DNA of 64,000 nt from Erysipelothrix amsterdamensis (GCF_940143175.1 NZ_OW659496.1:1844713-1908712); one strand, 5' to 3'; counted from the first letter of the stretch, positions 42,950 to 53,010 are shown. Translations and numbers: made by a program. Notes: generated by a model from the letters alone, not told the origin.

Positions 42950-43550
42950 ATTTTTTAGGTAATTCCTCTACGTTATTTAAGATAATGCGATTTAACGAAT
43001 CATCGAAATCAACATCAAGTATGTATCCCATTCCATTGGGTGCATGAATTTCTCTAAAGTCTAAGAAGGGCCTGTTTTCTAAGAATATTAACAATGTTTT
43101 AATAACACCTGAATGACAAACAATTGTAGAAGATTCCACACTGTTTGCTTTCATATCTTTGAGAATGCACTCCAACTTAGATATAATGCGATAGCTAAAT
43201 TCTGTCAACGTTTCTCCATGAGCAATGCGTTTATTGATAAGGAATCCATCAAAATAGTTTTCCGATACATCATCCCCATGTACATCTTCATAATCACCAA
43301 AGTATATTTCTCGTAATTCTTTACTTGATTCATAGATTGGTGTTTCTTTTCCGTAAAGAATTTCAAACGTATCAATGGTACGTGTTAAATCAGATGTGTA
43401 ATAACGCTCTGTTTTTGGATATGCGTACTCCAATTTATATTGTTTTAAGTCTTCGATTCCTTGTTTTGACAAATGAACATCAGACCAACCTGAATACGTT
43501 CCTTCTTCATTAGAAGTCGTATAACCATGTCTTACTAATACAATTTTCAT
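42948..43550 (-). CDS. Histidine phosphatase family protein (GpmB/CobC-like)
   Basis: A 200-residue member of the phosphoglycerate mutase superfamily. The catalytic RHG motif is LVRHGYTTSNEEG at residues 4-16, with TSDLTRTIDTFE near 50, the acid LREIYFGDYE near 80, and the second His in VCHSGVI near 145. Substrates in the family range from sugar phosphates to ribazole phosphate; not decided here. It lies 31 nt downstream of metG and lost its terminator to the IS insertion. Confidence 0.85.
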   Translation of the reverse strand: MKIVLVRHGYTTSNEEGTYSGWSDVHLSKQGIEDLKQYKLEYAYPKTERYYTSDLTRTIDTFEILYGKETPIYESSKELREIYFGDYEDVHGDDVSENYFDGFLINKRIAHGETLTEFSYRIISKLECILKDMKANSVESSTIVCHSGVIKTLLIFLENRPFLDFREIHAPNGMGYILDVDFDDSLNRIILNNVEELPKK

Positions 43551-43581
43551 AAAGCACCCTCTTTTCTATACAATACCTATC

Positions 43582-45513
43582 TTATCGTAATAACGTTCCG
43601 TTTGCTACATCACCACCGGTTACAAGTCTTACTTTATCGCCTTCTTCGGCTGTAAGAATCATACCATTTGACATAACACCGCGTAGTTTAACGGGTTTGA
43701 GGTTTGCTACAAGAACAACTTTATGATTGAGGAGTTCTTCTTCAGTAAAGAATTCTACAAGACTGCTTACGACAGTTACTTCTTTACTGCCTAAATCAAC
43801 TTGTAATACATAGAGCTTATCTGCTTTAGGGTGTTTATCAACTTTAGTGATTGTACCCGTACGAAGTTCAACATCTTGGAATTGATCAAAAGTTATTTCT
43901 TTTGTTTCTTCTTCAACAATGCTTGTTTCTATCACAGGTTCTACCTCCTTTTCTAATAACTCAAGTGTTTCTTTCACATCTAAACGATTAAAGATGATGT
44001 CTGTTTTTGAAACAACTGGTTTATTAAGTTCAAAGAGACCAAATGTCTGCGCACTTTCAAACGATGTATGTTCTGTTTGTAATTGTGCAAGAATACGCTG
44101 TGATGTTTCTGGAACAAATGATTCCAGAGCGATACCACCAATACGAATCAATTCCGTTAGATTATAAAGTACTGTTTGAAGGCGATCTTGTTTCGTTTCG
44201 TCCTTCGCAAGAACCCAAGGTTGAGTATCATCAATATATTTATTCCCTTTTCTAAATAAGGAAACAATCTCAGAAATTGCATCCGCTACATGAAGCGTAT
44301 CCATCTTCGCTTCAACATTTGGAATTAAGTTTTTACATGCAGCAATCAACTCATCATCCATATCGTCATGTACGTTGTTAACCGTTAACACACCATCAAA
44401 GTATTTATTTGTCATTGAGATTGTACGGTTAACAAGGTTTCCAATAATATTCGCAAGATCTGTATTAATGCGTTCAATCATTAATTCATATGTGAGATGG
44501 CCATCACGTTCAAATGGCATTTCATGAAGCATGATGTATCGAACAGGATCGACACCCAAGACAGATGTAAGATCATCAACATAAACTGCATTCCCCTTGG
44601 ATTTACTCATCTTACTGTCTCCAGTAAGTAACCATGGGTGTCCGAATATTTGTTTTGGTAACTCAACATCAAGGGCCATTAATAGAATTGGCCAGTAAAT
44701 TGTGTGGAAACGCAAAATGTCTTTACCAATTAAATGAACATCTGCAGGCCAAAACTCATCAAAGAGTGGACCGTTCTTCCCATCAACATCATATCCTAAA
44801 CCAGTAATATAGTTAATCAAAGCATCAATCCAAACATACACAACATGTTCAGGATCAAAGTCTACCGGGATTCCCCACTTGAAACTTGTTCGTGAAACCG
44901 CAAGATCATAGAGATCTTCTTTAAGGAAGTTTTGAAGCATCTCATTCTTACGTGATTCAGGTTGAATAAATGAAGGATTATCCTTGATATATTGGACTAG
45001 ACGCTCTTGATAGTTACTCATTTTAAAGAAGTAACATGATTCTTGTTGACGTACAACTTTCGCACCACACTCGGGACATGTTTCGTCTTCTACCTGTGAA
45101 TCAGAATAGAATGACTCACATGACTTACAGTACCATCCTTCATAATTTCCTTTGTATAAATCACCTTGATCAAAAAGTTTCTTGAAAACCTTTTGAACTT
45201 GTTCTTTATGATAGTCATCAGTTGTACGAATAAAATAATCGTACTGTACATTCATAAGATCAAATAGACCACGAATCACACCTGAAATATTATCGACATA
45301 ATCTTTCGGTAACATATTGTGTTCTTTCGCATTATCTTCTATTTTTTGACCATGCTCATCCGTTCCTGTTTGGAAACGAACATTATAACCTTGAGCACGT
45401 TTAAAACGTGCAATACTATCTGCTAGCACAATCTCATAAATGTTTCCAATATGAGGTTTTGCTGATGTATAAGCAATAGCGGTTGTTATATAGTAATTTT
45501 TATTGTTTTTCAT
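43582..45513 (-). CDS. metG: Methionyl-tRNA synthetase
   Basis: A 643-residue class I synthetase. HIGH-type signature KPHIGNIYE near 16, zinc knuckle CKSCESFYS and CPEC near 125-150, KMSKS signature SKMSKSKGN near 298, anticodon-binding domain about 380-500, and a C-terminal tRNA-binding domain (DVELRTGTITKVDKHPKADK near 545). GCGGAGGAAATCAA precedes the ATG. Promoter at 45543-45571. No T-box is present here, unlike the Met transport operon. Confidence 0.97.
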   Translation of the reverse strand: MKNNKNYYITTAIAYTSAKPHIGNIYEIVLADSIARFKRAQGYNVRFQTGTDEHGQKIEDNAKEHNMLPKDYVDNISGVIRGLFDLMNVQYDYFIRTTDDYHKEQVQKVFKKLFDQGDLYKGNYEGWYCKSCESFYSDSQVEDETCPECGAKVVRQQESCYFFKMSNYQERLVQYIKDNPSFIQPESRKNEMLQNFLKEDLYDLAVSRTSFKWGIPVDFDPEHVVYVWIDALINYITGLGYDVDGKNGPLFDEFWPADVHLIGKDILRFHTIYWPILLMALDVELPKQIFGHPWLLTGDSKMSKSKGNAVYVDDLTSVLGVDPVRYIMLHEMPFERDGHLTYELMIERINTDLANIIGNLVNRTISMTNKYFDGVLTVNNVHDDMDDELIAACKNLIPNVEAKMDTLHVADAISEIVSLFRKGNKYIDDTQPWVLAKDETKQDRLQTVLYNLTELIRIGGIALESFVPETSQRILAQLQTEHTSFESAQTFGLFELNKPVVSKTDIIFNRLDVKETLELLEKEVEPVIETSIVEEETKEITFDQFQDVELRTGTITKVDKHPKADKLYVLQVDLGSKEVTVVSSLVEFFTEEELLNHKVVLVANLKPVKLRGVMSNGMILTAEEGDKVRLVTGGDVANGTLLR

Positions 45514-45542
45514 TTGATTTCCTCCGCCAGAATTTCCCCTTA

Positions 45543-45571
45543 ATTATAGCCTATTTATGTGCGCTCTACAA
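45543..45571 (-). promoter_or_regulatory. Promoter of metG
   Basis: TTGTAG, 17-nt spacer, TATAAT on the minus strand; leader about 25 nt. Confidence 0.75.
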
Positions 45572-45577
45572 TAAGAC

Positions 45578-45609
45578 AAAACCTCGTACTTTTAACGATA
45601 CGAGGTTTC
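45578..45609 (-). terminator. Terminator of the giant adhesin gene
   Basis: AAACCTCGTA / TACGAGGTTT stem with a 10-nt loop, T-rich on the minus strand. Confidence 0.85.
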
Positions 45610-45620
45610 TATTTATCAAA

Positions 45621-48600
45621 TTAATTTCTCTTTTTCAATAATAAAAGGATACCCATTCCTATCGTTAAACTTCCAGAAATGCTTAAAACACGATTCCCAA
45701 CGCCTGTTTGTGGGAGTACATCAGGTTTCGTTGCCTTATCAATGTTTACTTTTTTAGCTTCAGTAACTTTTTCTATAGGAGTTTGAGGATCTGGTTTATC
45801 TTTTTGAATGCTTGATACATCACCTTGATATTTATTGAAAATTTCCAATCCATCTTCACTATATTGAACCACATAACCTTTTGGAGGATCAATTTCATGA
45901 ACACGGTATTCATAAGCATTTCCTTGATTATCTGTTTCATCAAGATTTGACCACGTATAGGTTGTTTGTCCGTTTTCTAATGAGATGGGATCACCAATTG
46001 GTTCATTATTTCTTAGAAGTTGGAGACGAACCGTTGGAACACTTTCAGGTGCATTGATCCAATGCTTCGTAACTGTTACATCTCGTTTCGGTGATGTATA
46101 AGTATTTCGGAATGTCCATGCATCAATTGTTTCAGAAACGAAATGATCCGGTACTGACGTTTCTTCAAGTTTATACGTAATTTCATTACCTTTTAAATCT
46201 TTTGAATCCACAAGCCATGTATAGCTTGTTTCATTATTACCAAGTTTCACAACATCATAAATATTTCCATCTCGGTAAAGTGTAAATTCTGCTGCTGCGT
46301 GTGTCATAGCGCCACCTACCCACTTCTTGTTGAGAATAATTTCATGAACAGGAGGATGGTAGGTATTGATTACAATTAAGCGGTCTGAACCATAGCGCAT
46401 TGTATAATCGTCAGTAAGATTTGTTTGCTTCACGAAATACTCGATATCTTTACCTTCTTTTGTTTGCGCCGGTACATCCCACGATACACTTGAAACACCT
46501 GTTTCTAAGGTCTTTGGATCTCCAACTGGTGTTTCAATACCATCAATCATTTGATAGAGATTAAATGTTACGGTAGGCTTTTGATCTGGACCATGTTCCC
46601 AATATAGATAAGCATTGATTGTTCTCATCTCGGGCTCGAAATGATTTGTAATCTTAGAACCTGACGGATCAATTTCTTGTACGTAACCTTTAGGTTCACG
46701 AACCTCTCGTACGCGATAGTCATTTTTATTCCCGTTAATGTCAAATTCATCTAGATCAGACCATGTGTAACTTGTTTCTCCGTGATGAAGTATTACTGGA
46801 CTCCCTACATTTTCACCATTTTTCAAGAGTTGTACTTTAATATCTGGTTTAATTTCAGGACCACCATTCCATACTTTATTCATCGTAAATGTTGTCTTAG
46901 GGGATTGATAGCGATTTACAATTGTGAAGGCATCCTTACGCTCTACGGCATAGTGGTGCTCATTGAACATGAGTTCTTGATTACCTTCTTCAATCCAATA
47001 TGTATAAAGATTTCCGTCCTTGTCCGTTTTTTCTAAATCGGAAAATAGAACTTTAGTTTGTCCACTACTTAATACTTTAGAATCGACACGTTCCGGTGTG
47101 GATGTGCTTTGACGATAAAGAATCATCTCCACATCAGGTTTTTCCGATGGACCGCCAATCCACTCTTTGGTTGCGATGATTGGATCAGTAATTCGTGGTT
47201 GGCGGTATTCGTTTTTAATAACAAGTGGTTTATCCGAAGGAATGTTGATATAATCTTGTGCACCTTGAGTTTCAATTGCCTTATAGCTTATCGGTAGTCC
47301 ATTGCGGTCATAAATTGGTTGATTTTTAAATGTAATTTGGGTGGTTCCGGATTCCATCACGTGACGTGCTACCTCATGACCATCAGCAAGCAATGCAATT
47401 TCTATCGTTGGTTTTGTAGCAGGACCACCAATCCACTCTTTTGTAACAGAAATATCACGAGTTGGACTGATGTAGGTATTCGTGATTGTTGACGCTTCAA
47501 CATGCATCTCATAATTCTCGGGAACATTCATTTCTTCTACATGGTAATTGAATGCATTTCCTTGCTCATCCGTCTCTGGAAGTTCATTCCAGGTGTATGA
47601 CGTTTGACCCGATTCAAGTTCAATGTATTTATAAGGCTGATTGTTTTGATAGAGCTGAATCATTATAGTTGGTTTAATGAGTGGACCGCCATCCCAGACT
47701 TTTGTAACTGTATAGCTTCTTTGAGGTATAACGTATGTATTCGTAATCTTATTCCCTACTACAGAAGATTCAAAATGATCCGGAATATCCATTTCATAAG
47801 GGGAATATTCGTATTCATTCCCTTCCTTATCAAAACGAGGAAGATCAGTAAACTCGAGTTTCAAATGTCCCTTTTCTAGAACTTTAGGAGTATTAAGTGG
47901 TATTCCATTTTGTTTCAAATCAATACGTACATCACTTTGACGCATCGTTCCACCAACCCAAACTTTTTCTACCAAGTAAGATGTTTTATTCTCCACATCA
48001 TTCACAAAATACAGGACATGCTCACGACTGGAATAAGTAACTTCAAAGGTTTGGTGGGGATTTCTTGATGTATAACCTTCTCGTTCTTTCTCACGGATTT
48101 GATATTTACCGATGGGTAGGTGATTAAGCGTACGTGATTCTCCTGATTTTAATAGAATTTCATCAATTTTATAGTCTTCATTATATACCTCAAAGATGAA
48201 TGTATCATCAGGATAAACGGTTTTTGATCCCTGTTTTACGAGCTTATCAATTGTGATGGTCCCTAATGGTTTTTGATACAGCTTAACAACAACTTCATAG
48301 GATTCAGGATCTTTGTGGATGTTTAAACCCGAGACAGGTTTAAGCACACCATTTTCATGCTCGTAGTATTCGTACACAACATCATAATCATCTAAATTAT
48401 GCGTTTCCCCTTCAACTTTCAGTGCATCAATCATGACATCATATGTCCCATGGTCGGTAAAAGACCAGGAAGTCGAGACTTTATTTAATGCACTTTCATT
48501 ACGTAGTTTATGTTCCATATCTTTTGATTTAAATAAAACATCCATTTGATATTTTGTATTTAAATCTCGAGATTTATCAGCTTTATAAACCTCAGTTTTA

Positions 48601-49997
48601 AGTCGTACCGGTGTGGGCTTAGCTTGTGGTACCTTGATTGTTTTCTTAACGCTTTGATTATTAACATCATTATATGTAATCATCGTTGTTTTATTAAGTT
48701 CGTAGAAATCCTTCTCGCTGATGGAAGACGTTGGCTTGGTTGATACTTCATATTTATACCCAAAATGTTGGATATCCCCTTCCTCATCGAGTAAACCTTG
48801 ACTTCGAATGTTGAAGCGTTGATGAGTTCCATCAAACATTGCTTTTAATTCTTCTGTTAAGCTTGATTCATCAACGACAAAGGCATCCGTCATTGGATCT
48901 TCAATACGAATGTCTTTCGCTGCAGAATAAATATTGTTCGAAATTTTCTTGAATATGTCATCCAAATTATCGCGACTTGATGAAGCATCAAAATAATTGT
49001 CATTACTGATACGTTTTAGGATTTCTGTTCCCTTAGCGTCAGTATCAAATCCGATTGCGTATAAATGAATTTGCTCTTGATGGATTTGATTGGATTCGGT
49101 AATGGCTGCGTCGGCTGAGGACATATAGACAAAATAACTTTGATTGCCTTGGTTTCTAAGTTCTCCAAGCTCATCTAAATAATATTCATTCCCCGTTCCA
49201 TAAACCATTGCATTATAATCAAATACATTCGTATTCGGTAGTGACTTAAATCGGTATCCAGGTATCGCATGGTTATTTGAACTGGATATAGCGATATCAA
49301 AAGGTCGTTGTTGACCATTGTAACGTTTTTGGACAATAACGTTGTTATCGTAACGAAGTAAATCGTGATTTATATTTGTTTTAAGTGGATAACGGTAAGT
49401 CGGTTGTCCATCTGAAAGTAATACAATTGTTTGATTGGGTGCGGTACTTTGATTTAATAACGATTTTGCTTCATATAAAGCCCCTTGTGTAAACGTGCCT
49501 CCCTCTGCTTTAAGACTTTTAATTTCGTTGATTAATAAATTCGCCTCTTGTTTCGTATGAAATGAGTTTGAAGATACTTTGGTTCCATAAGATACCAGTG
49601 CAACGCGTGCTGAGGCATCTCTTTCGAAAATTTCATTCACAAAATGAACTGCCTCAGCTTTTGCTTTAGAAATACGGTCAATTCCTTGTGGGTTTTTCTG
49701 TGGGTCCATACTTCCAGATGTATCGAGTACTAAAACAATATCAGACGGTTCTCGTTTTAAACGTCCATACACATCTATCGATATTTCCCAACGATTAATA
49801 CTGTTTGGGATCGGTTTCGCAGTTTTAAACACTCGTACCTCTCCTTCATCCATATTATCTATTTGTATTGAGTCTGTAATGGTTTTTTCACTTGTAGAAG
49901 GATGTCCTTCTGCAGATACAAATGATGTACTTATAGACAATAATACCATTGTGATTAACAGAAATGTTAATCCGCTTTTAATGATTCTCGTTTTCAT
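45621..49997 (-). CDS. LPXTG adhesin with von Willebrand A domain and repeated Cna_B domains
   Basis: A 1458-residue wall-anchored adhesin. Signal peptide 1-29 (FVSA), VWA domain about 80-360 with the metal-ion site DTSGSMD at 92-98, a linker, one SpaA-like domain near 600 (GTITIDKLVKQG), and eight Cna_B repeats of about 85-90 residues from about 680 to 1390. The repeats open with TKVWDGGP-like motifs carrying the Lys of an internal isopeptide bond and contain YxVxE with the Glu. LPQTG at 1428-1432, a hydrophobic span and KKRN follow. This layout fits a pilus-tip or matrix-binding adhesin; the ligand is unknown. No sortase gene is in the window. Confidence 0.93.
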   Translation of the reverse strand: MKTRIIKSGLTFLLITMVLLSISTSFVSAEGHPSTSEKTITDSIQIDNMDEGEVRVFKTAKPIPNSINRWEISIDVYGRLKREPSDIVLVLDTSGSMDPQKNPQGIDRISKAKAEAVHFVNEIFERDASARVALVSYGTKVSSNSFHTKQEANLLINEIKSLKAEGGTFTQGALYEAKSLLNQSTAPNQTIVLLSDGQPTYRYPLKTNINHDLLRYDNNVIVQKRYNGQQRPFDIAISSSNNHAIPGYRFKSLPNTNVFDYNAMVYGTGNEYYLDELGELRNQGNQSYFVYMSSADAAITESNQIHQEQIHLYAIGFDTDAKGTEILKRISNDNYFDASSSRDNLDDIFKKISNNIYSAAKDIRIEDPMTDAFVVDESSLTEELKAMFDGTHQRFNIRSQGLLDEEGDIQHFGYKYEVSTKPTSSISEKDFYELNKTTMITYNDVNNQSVKKTIKVPQAKPTPVRLKTEVYKADKSRDLNTKYQMDVLFKSKDMEHKLRNESALNKVSTSWSFTDHGTYDVMIDALKVEGETHNLDDYDVVYEYYEHENGVLKPVSGLNIHKDPESYEVVVKLYQKPLGTITIDKLVKQGSKTVYPDDTFIFEVYNEDYKIDEILLKSGESRTLNHLPIGKYQIREKEREGYTSRNPHQTFEVTYSSREHVLYFVNDVENKTSYLVEKVWVGGTMRQSDVRIDLKQNGIPLNTPKVLEKGHLKLEFTDLPRFDKEGNEYEYSPYEMDIPDHFESSVVGNKITNTYVIPQRSYTVTKVWDGGPLIKPTIMIQLYQNNQPYKYIELESGQTSYTWNELPETDEQGNAFNYHVEEMNVPENYEMHVEASTITNTYISPTRDISVTKEWIGGPATKPTIEIALLADGHEVARHVMESGTTQITFKNQPIYDRNGLPISYKAIETQGAQDYINIPSDKPLVIKNEYRQPRITDPIIATKEWIGGPSEKPDVEMILYRQSTSTPERVDSKVLSSGQTKVLFSDLEKTDKDGNLYTYWIEEGNQELMFNEHHYAVERKDAFTIVNRYQSPKTTFTMNKVWNGGPEIKPDIKVQLLKNGENVGSPVILHHGETSYTWSDLDEFDINGNKNDYRVREVREPKGYVQEIDPSGSKITNHFEPEMRTINAYLYWEHGPDQKPTVTFNLYQMIDGIETPVGDPKTLETGVSSVSWDVPAQTKEGKDIEYFVKQTNLTDDYTMRYGSDRLIVINTYHPPVHEIILNKKWVGGAMTHAAAEFTLYRDGNIYDVVKLGNNETSYTWLVDSKDLKGNEITYKLEETSVPDHFVSETIDAWTFRNTYTSPKRDVTVTKHWINAPESVPTVRLQLLRNNEPIGDPISLENGQTTYTWSNLDETDNQGNAYEYRVHEIDPPKGYVVQYSEDGLEIFNKYQGDVSSIQKDKPDPQTPIEKVTEAKKVNIDKATKPDVLPQTGVGNRVLSISGSLTIGMGILLLLKKRN

Positions 49998-50017
49998 TTT
50001 CTTTCCTCCTTACAAGT

Positions 50018-50050
50018 ATCATTTAAAGTGATTTCTAATCACAAAGTGAT
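50018..50050. promoter_or_regulatory. Nested palindromes over the adhesin start site
   Basis: GTGATTTCTAATCAC (50028-50042) overlaps ATCACAAAGTGAT (50038-50050), with a further ATCATTTAAAGTGAT (50018-50032). They cover the -10 and start site of the adhesin promoter: a likely operator. Confidence 0.55.
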
Positions 50051-50077
50051 ATTATTGGTTTTCACATATTTAGTCAA
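50049..50077 (-). promoter_or_regulatory. Promoter of the adhesin gene
   Basis: TTGACT (50072-50077), 17-nt spacer, TAATAT (50049-50054) on the minus strand. Confidence 0.7.
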
Positions 50078-50209
50078 TTATTTTTATCATAAAATGTCCA
50101 CTTTTTTTACCATCACATTCATAAATACCGAAATAGGGCTTGTAATTCACCAAATTAATACTAGAATAGTCTGATTTTATATGGAAATTTCACACTCACT
50201 GAATAGATA

Positions 50210-50238
50210 TTGCAAATTAAAGATATAAATGCTATATT
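50210..50238 (+). promoter_or_regulatory. Promoter of the XRE regulator
   Basis: TTGCAA (50210-50215), 17-nt spacer, TATATT (50233-50238), then GAGGTGAAGGAG before the ATG. Confidence 0.65.
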
Positions 50239-50259
50239 CATTGAGGTGAAGGAGTAATT

Positions 50260-50616
50260 ATGTCGAATATATTAGGTCAAAGACTGAAAGCTCGTCGTAA
50301 AGAACTACGTATTTCTCAACAGGAACTTGCTGTTGCTGTGGGTTATACATCACGTTCTACAATCGCTAAAATTGAAGCGGGTGTGATCGATCTTCCTCAG
50401 TCAAAAATTTATGATATCGCCGAGGCTTTAGAAACAACTCCAACGTACTTATTAGGTTTAGAAGAAGAACTTGAAGCTTTAACCGCAACAGCAATCGTTG
50501 AACATCTTCAATCTGTTACAGTTGATCAACTTGTTGAATGTTTTTCTCAATTAGATTTATATAGTTATGAAAAAGTAAATGAAGCAGTAGGTAAAGTAGC
50601 GTTAGGTTACAAATAA
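50260..50616 (+). CDS. XRE-family helix-turn-helix regulator
   Basis: A 118-residue DNA-binding protein. The HTH_3 domain covers residues 5-62 (LGQRLKARRKELRISQQELA, TSRSTIAKIEAG). The remaining 50 residues are acidic and helical, perhaps for dimerisation. It is divergent from the VWA adhesin, whose promoter bears palindromes, so it is a candidate regulator of that gene; that is inference from position. AAGGAGTAATT precedes the ATG. Confidence 0.88.
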   Translation: MSNILGQRLKARRKELRISQQELAVAVGYTSRSTIAKIEAGVIDLPQSKIYDIAEALETTPTYLLGLEEELEALTATAIVEHLQSVTVDQLVECFSQLDLYSYEKVNEAVGKVALGYK

Positions 50617-50650
50617 AAACCGTTCACCTTATGATGAACGGCAACACAAA

Positions 50651-50677
50651 AAAGGAGCTCAGGCTCCTTTTTTTTCT
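50651..50677. terminator. Bidirectional terminator between the XRE gene and perR
   Basis: AAAGGAGC / GCTCCTTT with a 4-nt loop and A/T runs on both sides. A second hairpin without T-run (CCGTTCA / TGAACGG, 50619-50640) precedes it. Confidence 0.85.
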
Positions 50678-50682
50678 TACTA

Positions 50683-51078
50683 CTATTTTTGACTTGATTT
50701 CGCCAAACAGTCCTTACAAATACCCTCGAATGTGATGTCGTGATCTAACACAAGACATCCTAGTTCTTCTTCGACGAGTTGATGTAATTCCTTTCGGTAA
50801 TCTAATTCCACATCTTCAATGCGATTGCATTCTCTGCATCTAAAATGATAATGATCGTGTAGATTTTTATCATAGATAAATCCAAGTTCTGGATGTCTAA
50901 CACGGTTTATTAATTTTTCATTATAGAGTACATTTAAATTTCTATAGACCGTAGCAATTCCAATTGATACATCACCTTCTTTAAGTTTTGTATGAATTTG
51001 ATCTGCCGTCATATGACCTTCAGATGCTTGGATTAAATCTAAAATCTCTTGTCTTTGTTTAGTAAGTTTGATACTCAT
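50683..51078 (-). CDS. perR: Fur-family regulator, PerR-like
   Basis: A 131-residue metal-dependent repressor. Winged helix 1-80 (TADQIHTKL, IGIATVYRNLNVL). Metal site HDHYHFRCRECNRIEDVEL keeps the two His and, 11 residues after the second, an Asp, the residue that marks PerR rather than Fur. The second zinc Cys pair is GICKDC near 125. It would sense peroxide by iron-catalysed His oxidation; Fur or Zur roles cannot be excluded. The start is MSIKLTKQR at 51078, with GGTGAT before it; the -10 box at 51095 leaves a leader of only about 10 nt. Confidence 0.85.
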   Translation of the reverse strand: MSIKLTKQRQEILDLIQASEGHMTADQIHTKLKEGDVSIGIATVYRNLNVLYNEKLINRVRHPELGFIYDKNLHDHYHFRCRECNRIEDVELDYRKELHQLVEEELGCLVLDHDITFEGICKDCLAKSSQK

Positions 51079-51094
51079 TATCATCACCATCTTA

Positions 51095-51100
51095 ATTATA
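51095..51100 (-). promoter_or_regulatory. -10 box of perR
   Basis: TATAAT preceded by GC; it ends 16 nt upstream of the ATG at 51078, so the leader is very short. Confidence 0.55.
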
Positions 51101-51137
51101 GCATAAAATATACTTTTTCAAGAATATTTGCTTTAAT

Positions 51138-52112
51138 CTAACGATCTCCATTAAAAATACTGTTCTTAACAATCACGTAATCAACCTTACGAATCGCTTC
51201 TAAATCACGACCTCCGGCATATGAAATTGATGATTGAAGATCCTGTTGCATTTCTCTTAGAGTATCTTCGATTTTACCTTTATGCTCTATTAGGATACGC
51301 TTTCCTTCAACGTTTTTGTGTTCACCTTTTTGAAACTGTGATGCACTTCCAAAGTATTCTTTGAATGCAACACCATCAATATCGATTGTTTCTCCAGGTG
51401 ACTCTTCATGTCCAGCAAAGAGTGATCCAACCATACACATCGTAGCGCCAAAACGAATTGATTTAGCGATATCACCATGATCTCGGATTCCACCATCTGC
51501 AATTAAAGGTTTTCGGGCTGCTTTAGCACACCATGATAATGCGGATAATTGCCATCCACCAGTTCCAAACCCTGTTTTTAATTTTGTAATACATACCTTA
51601 CCCGGTCCAATACCAACTTTTGTGGCATCAGCACCTGCATTTTCAAGTTCACGAACCGCTTCTGGGGTTCCAACATTTCCTGCAATCACAAATGTGGTTG
51701 GTAAGAATTCTTTAATATGCTTAATCATTCGGATAACTTGTTCTGAATGACCATGAGCAATATCGATTGTGATATAGTCGGGAATTACATTTTCCGCTGC
51801 CAATCGACGTACAAAATCATACTCTGAATCTTTAACACCAACACTAATTGATGCATAAAGACCGCGTTGATTCATATCTTGAATAAAGCCATAACGACGT
51901 TCCTCGTTAAAACGATGCATAACATAAAAGTAATTATGTTCTGCTAACCAAATAGCGAGCGGTTCATCGATTATTGTTTGCATGTTTGCAGGAACAACAG
52001 GCATCTCAAAGGTTCGATTTCCCAATTTAACGCTTGTATCGCATTCCGAGCGACTTTTCACAATACATTTATTTGGAATTAATTGAATATCTTCGTAATC
52101 AAATATTTTCAT
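51138..52112 (-). CDS. guaC: GMP reductase
   Basis: A 324-residue IMPDH/GMPR-family TIM barrel that deaminates GMP to IMP with NADPH, linking guanine and adenine pools. Catalytic loop [20 protein letters not shown] near 180 with the reactive Cys, and phosphate site [15 protein letters not shown] near 215. CBS domains of IMPDH are absent and the length fits GuaC. ATAGGAGGCCGTA precedes the ATG. Confidence 0.94.
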   Translation of the reverse strand: MKIFDYEDIQLIPNKCIVKSRSECDTSVKLGNRTFEMPVVPANMQTIIDEPLAIWLAEHNYFYVMHRFNEERRYGFIQDMNQRGLYASISVGVKDSEYDFVRRLAAENVIPDYITIDIAHGHSEQVIRMIKHIKEFLPTTFVIAGNVGTPEAVRELENAGADATKVGIGPGKVCITKLKTGFGTGGWQLSALSWCAKAARKPLIADGGIRDHGDIAKSIRFGATMCMVGSLFAGHEESPGETIDIDGVAFKEYFGSASQFQKGEHKNVEGKRILIEHKGKIEDTLREMQQDLQSSISYAGGRDLEAIRKVDYVIVKNSIFNGDR

Positions 52113-52121
52113 TACGGCCTC

Positions 52122-52967
52122 CTATTTATTCTCGTGATAGTAAGAATAGAGTTCATTTTTTGAAACACCATTCTCTTTGGCCACAGAAGAAATTGAACGC
52201 GAAACAGAATTTCCTGCATTGATCTGTTCCTTGATGCGAATGATTAAATCATCAAAACTAACTTCTGATACTTCAGTATTTGCTTCAATAACAATTACAA
52301 ACTCACCTTTTATCGTTTCAACAGACTCCATAACCTCGGTAACCGTACCACGTATAAACTCCTCGTGCATTTTTGTAATCTCACGCACAAGACAAATCTT
52401 TCGATTACCTAACACATCATACACGATTTCAAGTGTCTTTTCTAATTTATGAACTGATAAATAATAGATTGTTGTCATTGGTAAATCTTTGTTTTGTATT
52501 AATTGCTTTTTAAGTTGTCCTTCTTTATGTTCCATAAAGCCCATAAATGCGAATGGTTGAACGATTAGCCCTGATGCGACTAAAGCATTGAGAAATGCAC
52601 TACTCCCTGAAATTGGCACAACATTATACCCTGCTGCAATCACATCTCGCACTAAGGTCTGTCCTGGATCAGAGATAAGTGGATATCCTGCATCACTTAC
52701 CAAACCAATATTCATCCCTGACTCTAACAAATCAATAATCCCTTTTGTAGATTCTTGTTCATTATGCATATGATGACTGATCATTTTTGTATTAATTTCG
52801 AAGTGTGAACAGAGTTTGCGAGCGTTACGCGTATCCTCTGCAGCAATAATATCTACAGTCTTTAATATCTCAATCGCTCTTGGTGTCATTTCATTTAAAT
52901 TCCCAATCGGAGTTGCGACAAGGAAAAGTGTTGGTTTTTCATTTTTAAAGCTTTGTTGTTTTATCAT
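52122..52967 (-). CDS. rsmI: 16S rRNA (cytidine1402-2'-O)-methyltransferase
   Basis: A 281-residue member of the tetrapyrrole-methylase-like fold that methylates the 2'-O of C1402. N-terminal VATPIGNLNEMTPRAIEIL near 17, AAEDTRNARKL near 45, SDAGYPLISDPG near 90 and PISGSSAFLNALVASG near 115. TTAGGAGAATCTA precedes the ATG. Follows holB and tmk as in Bacillus. Confidence 0.95.
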   Translation of the reverse strand: MIKQQSFKNEKPTLFLVATPIGNLNEMTPRAIEILKTVDIIAAEDTRNARKLCSHFEINTKMISHHMHNEQESTKGIIDLLESGMNIGLVSDAGYPLISDPGQTLVRDVIAAGYNVVPISGSSAFLNALVASGLIVQPFAFMGFMEHKEGQLKKQLIQNKDLPMTTIYYLSVHKLEKTLEIVYDVLGNRKICLVREITKMHEEFIRGTVTEVMESVETIKGEFVIVIEANTEVSEVSFDDLIIRIKEQINAGNSVSRSISSVAKENGVSKNELYSYYHENK

Positions 52968-52985
52968 TAGATTCTCCTAAAATAG

Positions 52986-53010
52986 ATAAACCTTTAATCG
53001 AGATTAAAGG
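52986..53010 (-). other. Hairpin at the holB end
   Basis: AACCTTTAATC / GATTAAAGGTT, loop GA, covering the holB stop codon. Without a proper T-run it may stabilise the mRNA or attenuate weakly. Confidence 0.4.

Noticed and set aside
45514..45577. A T-box before metG
   Set aside because: The promoter lies 30 nt before the gene, so there is no room for a T-box leader.
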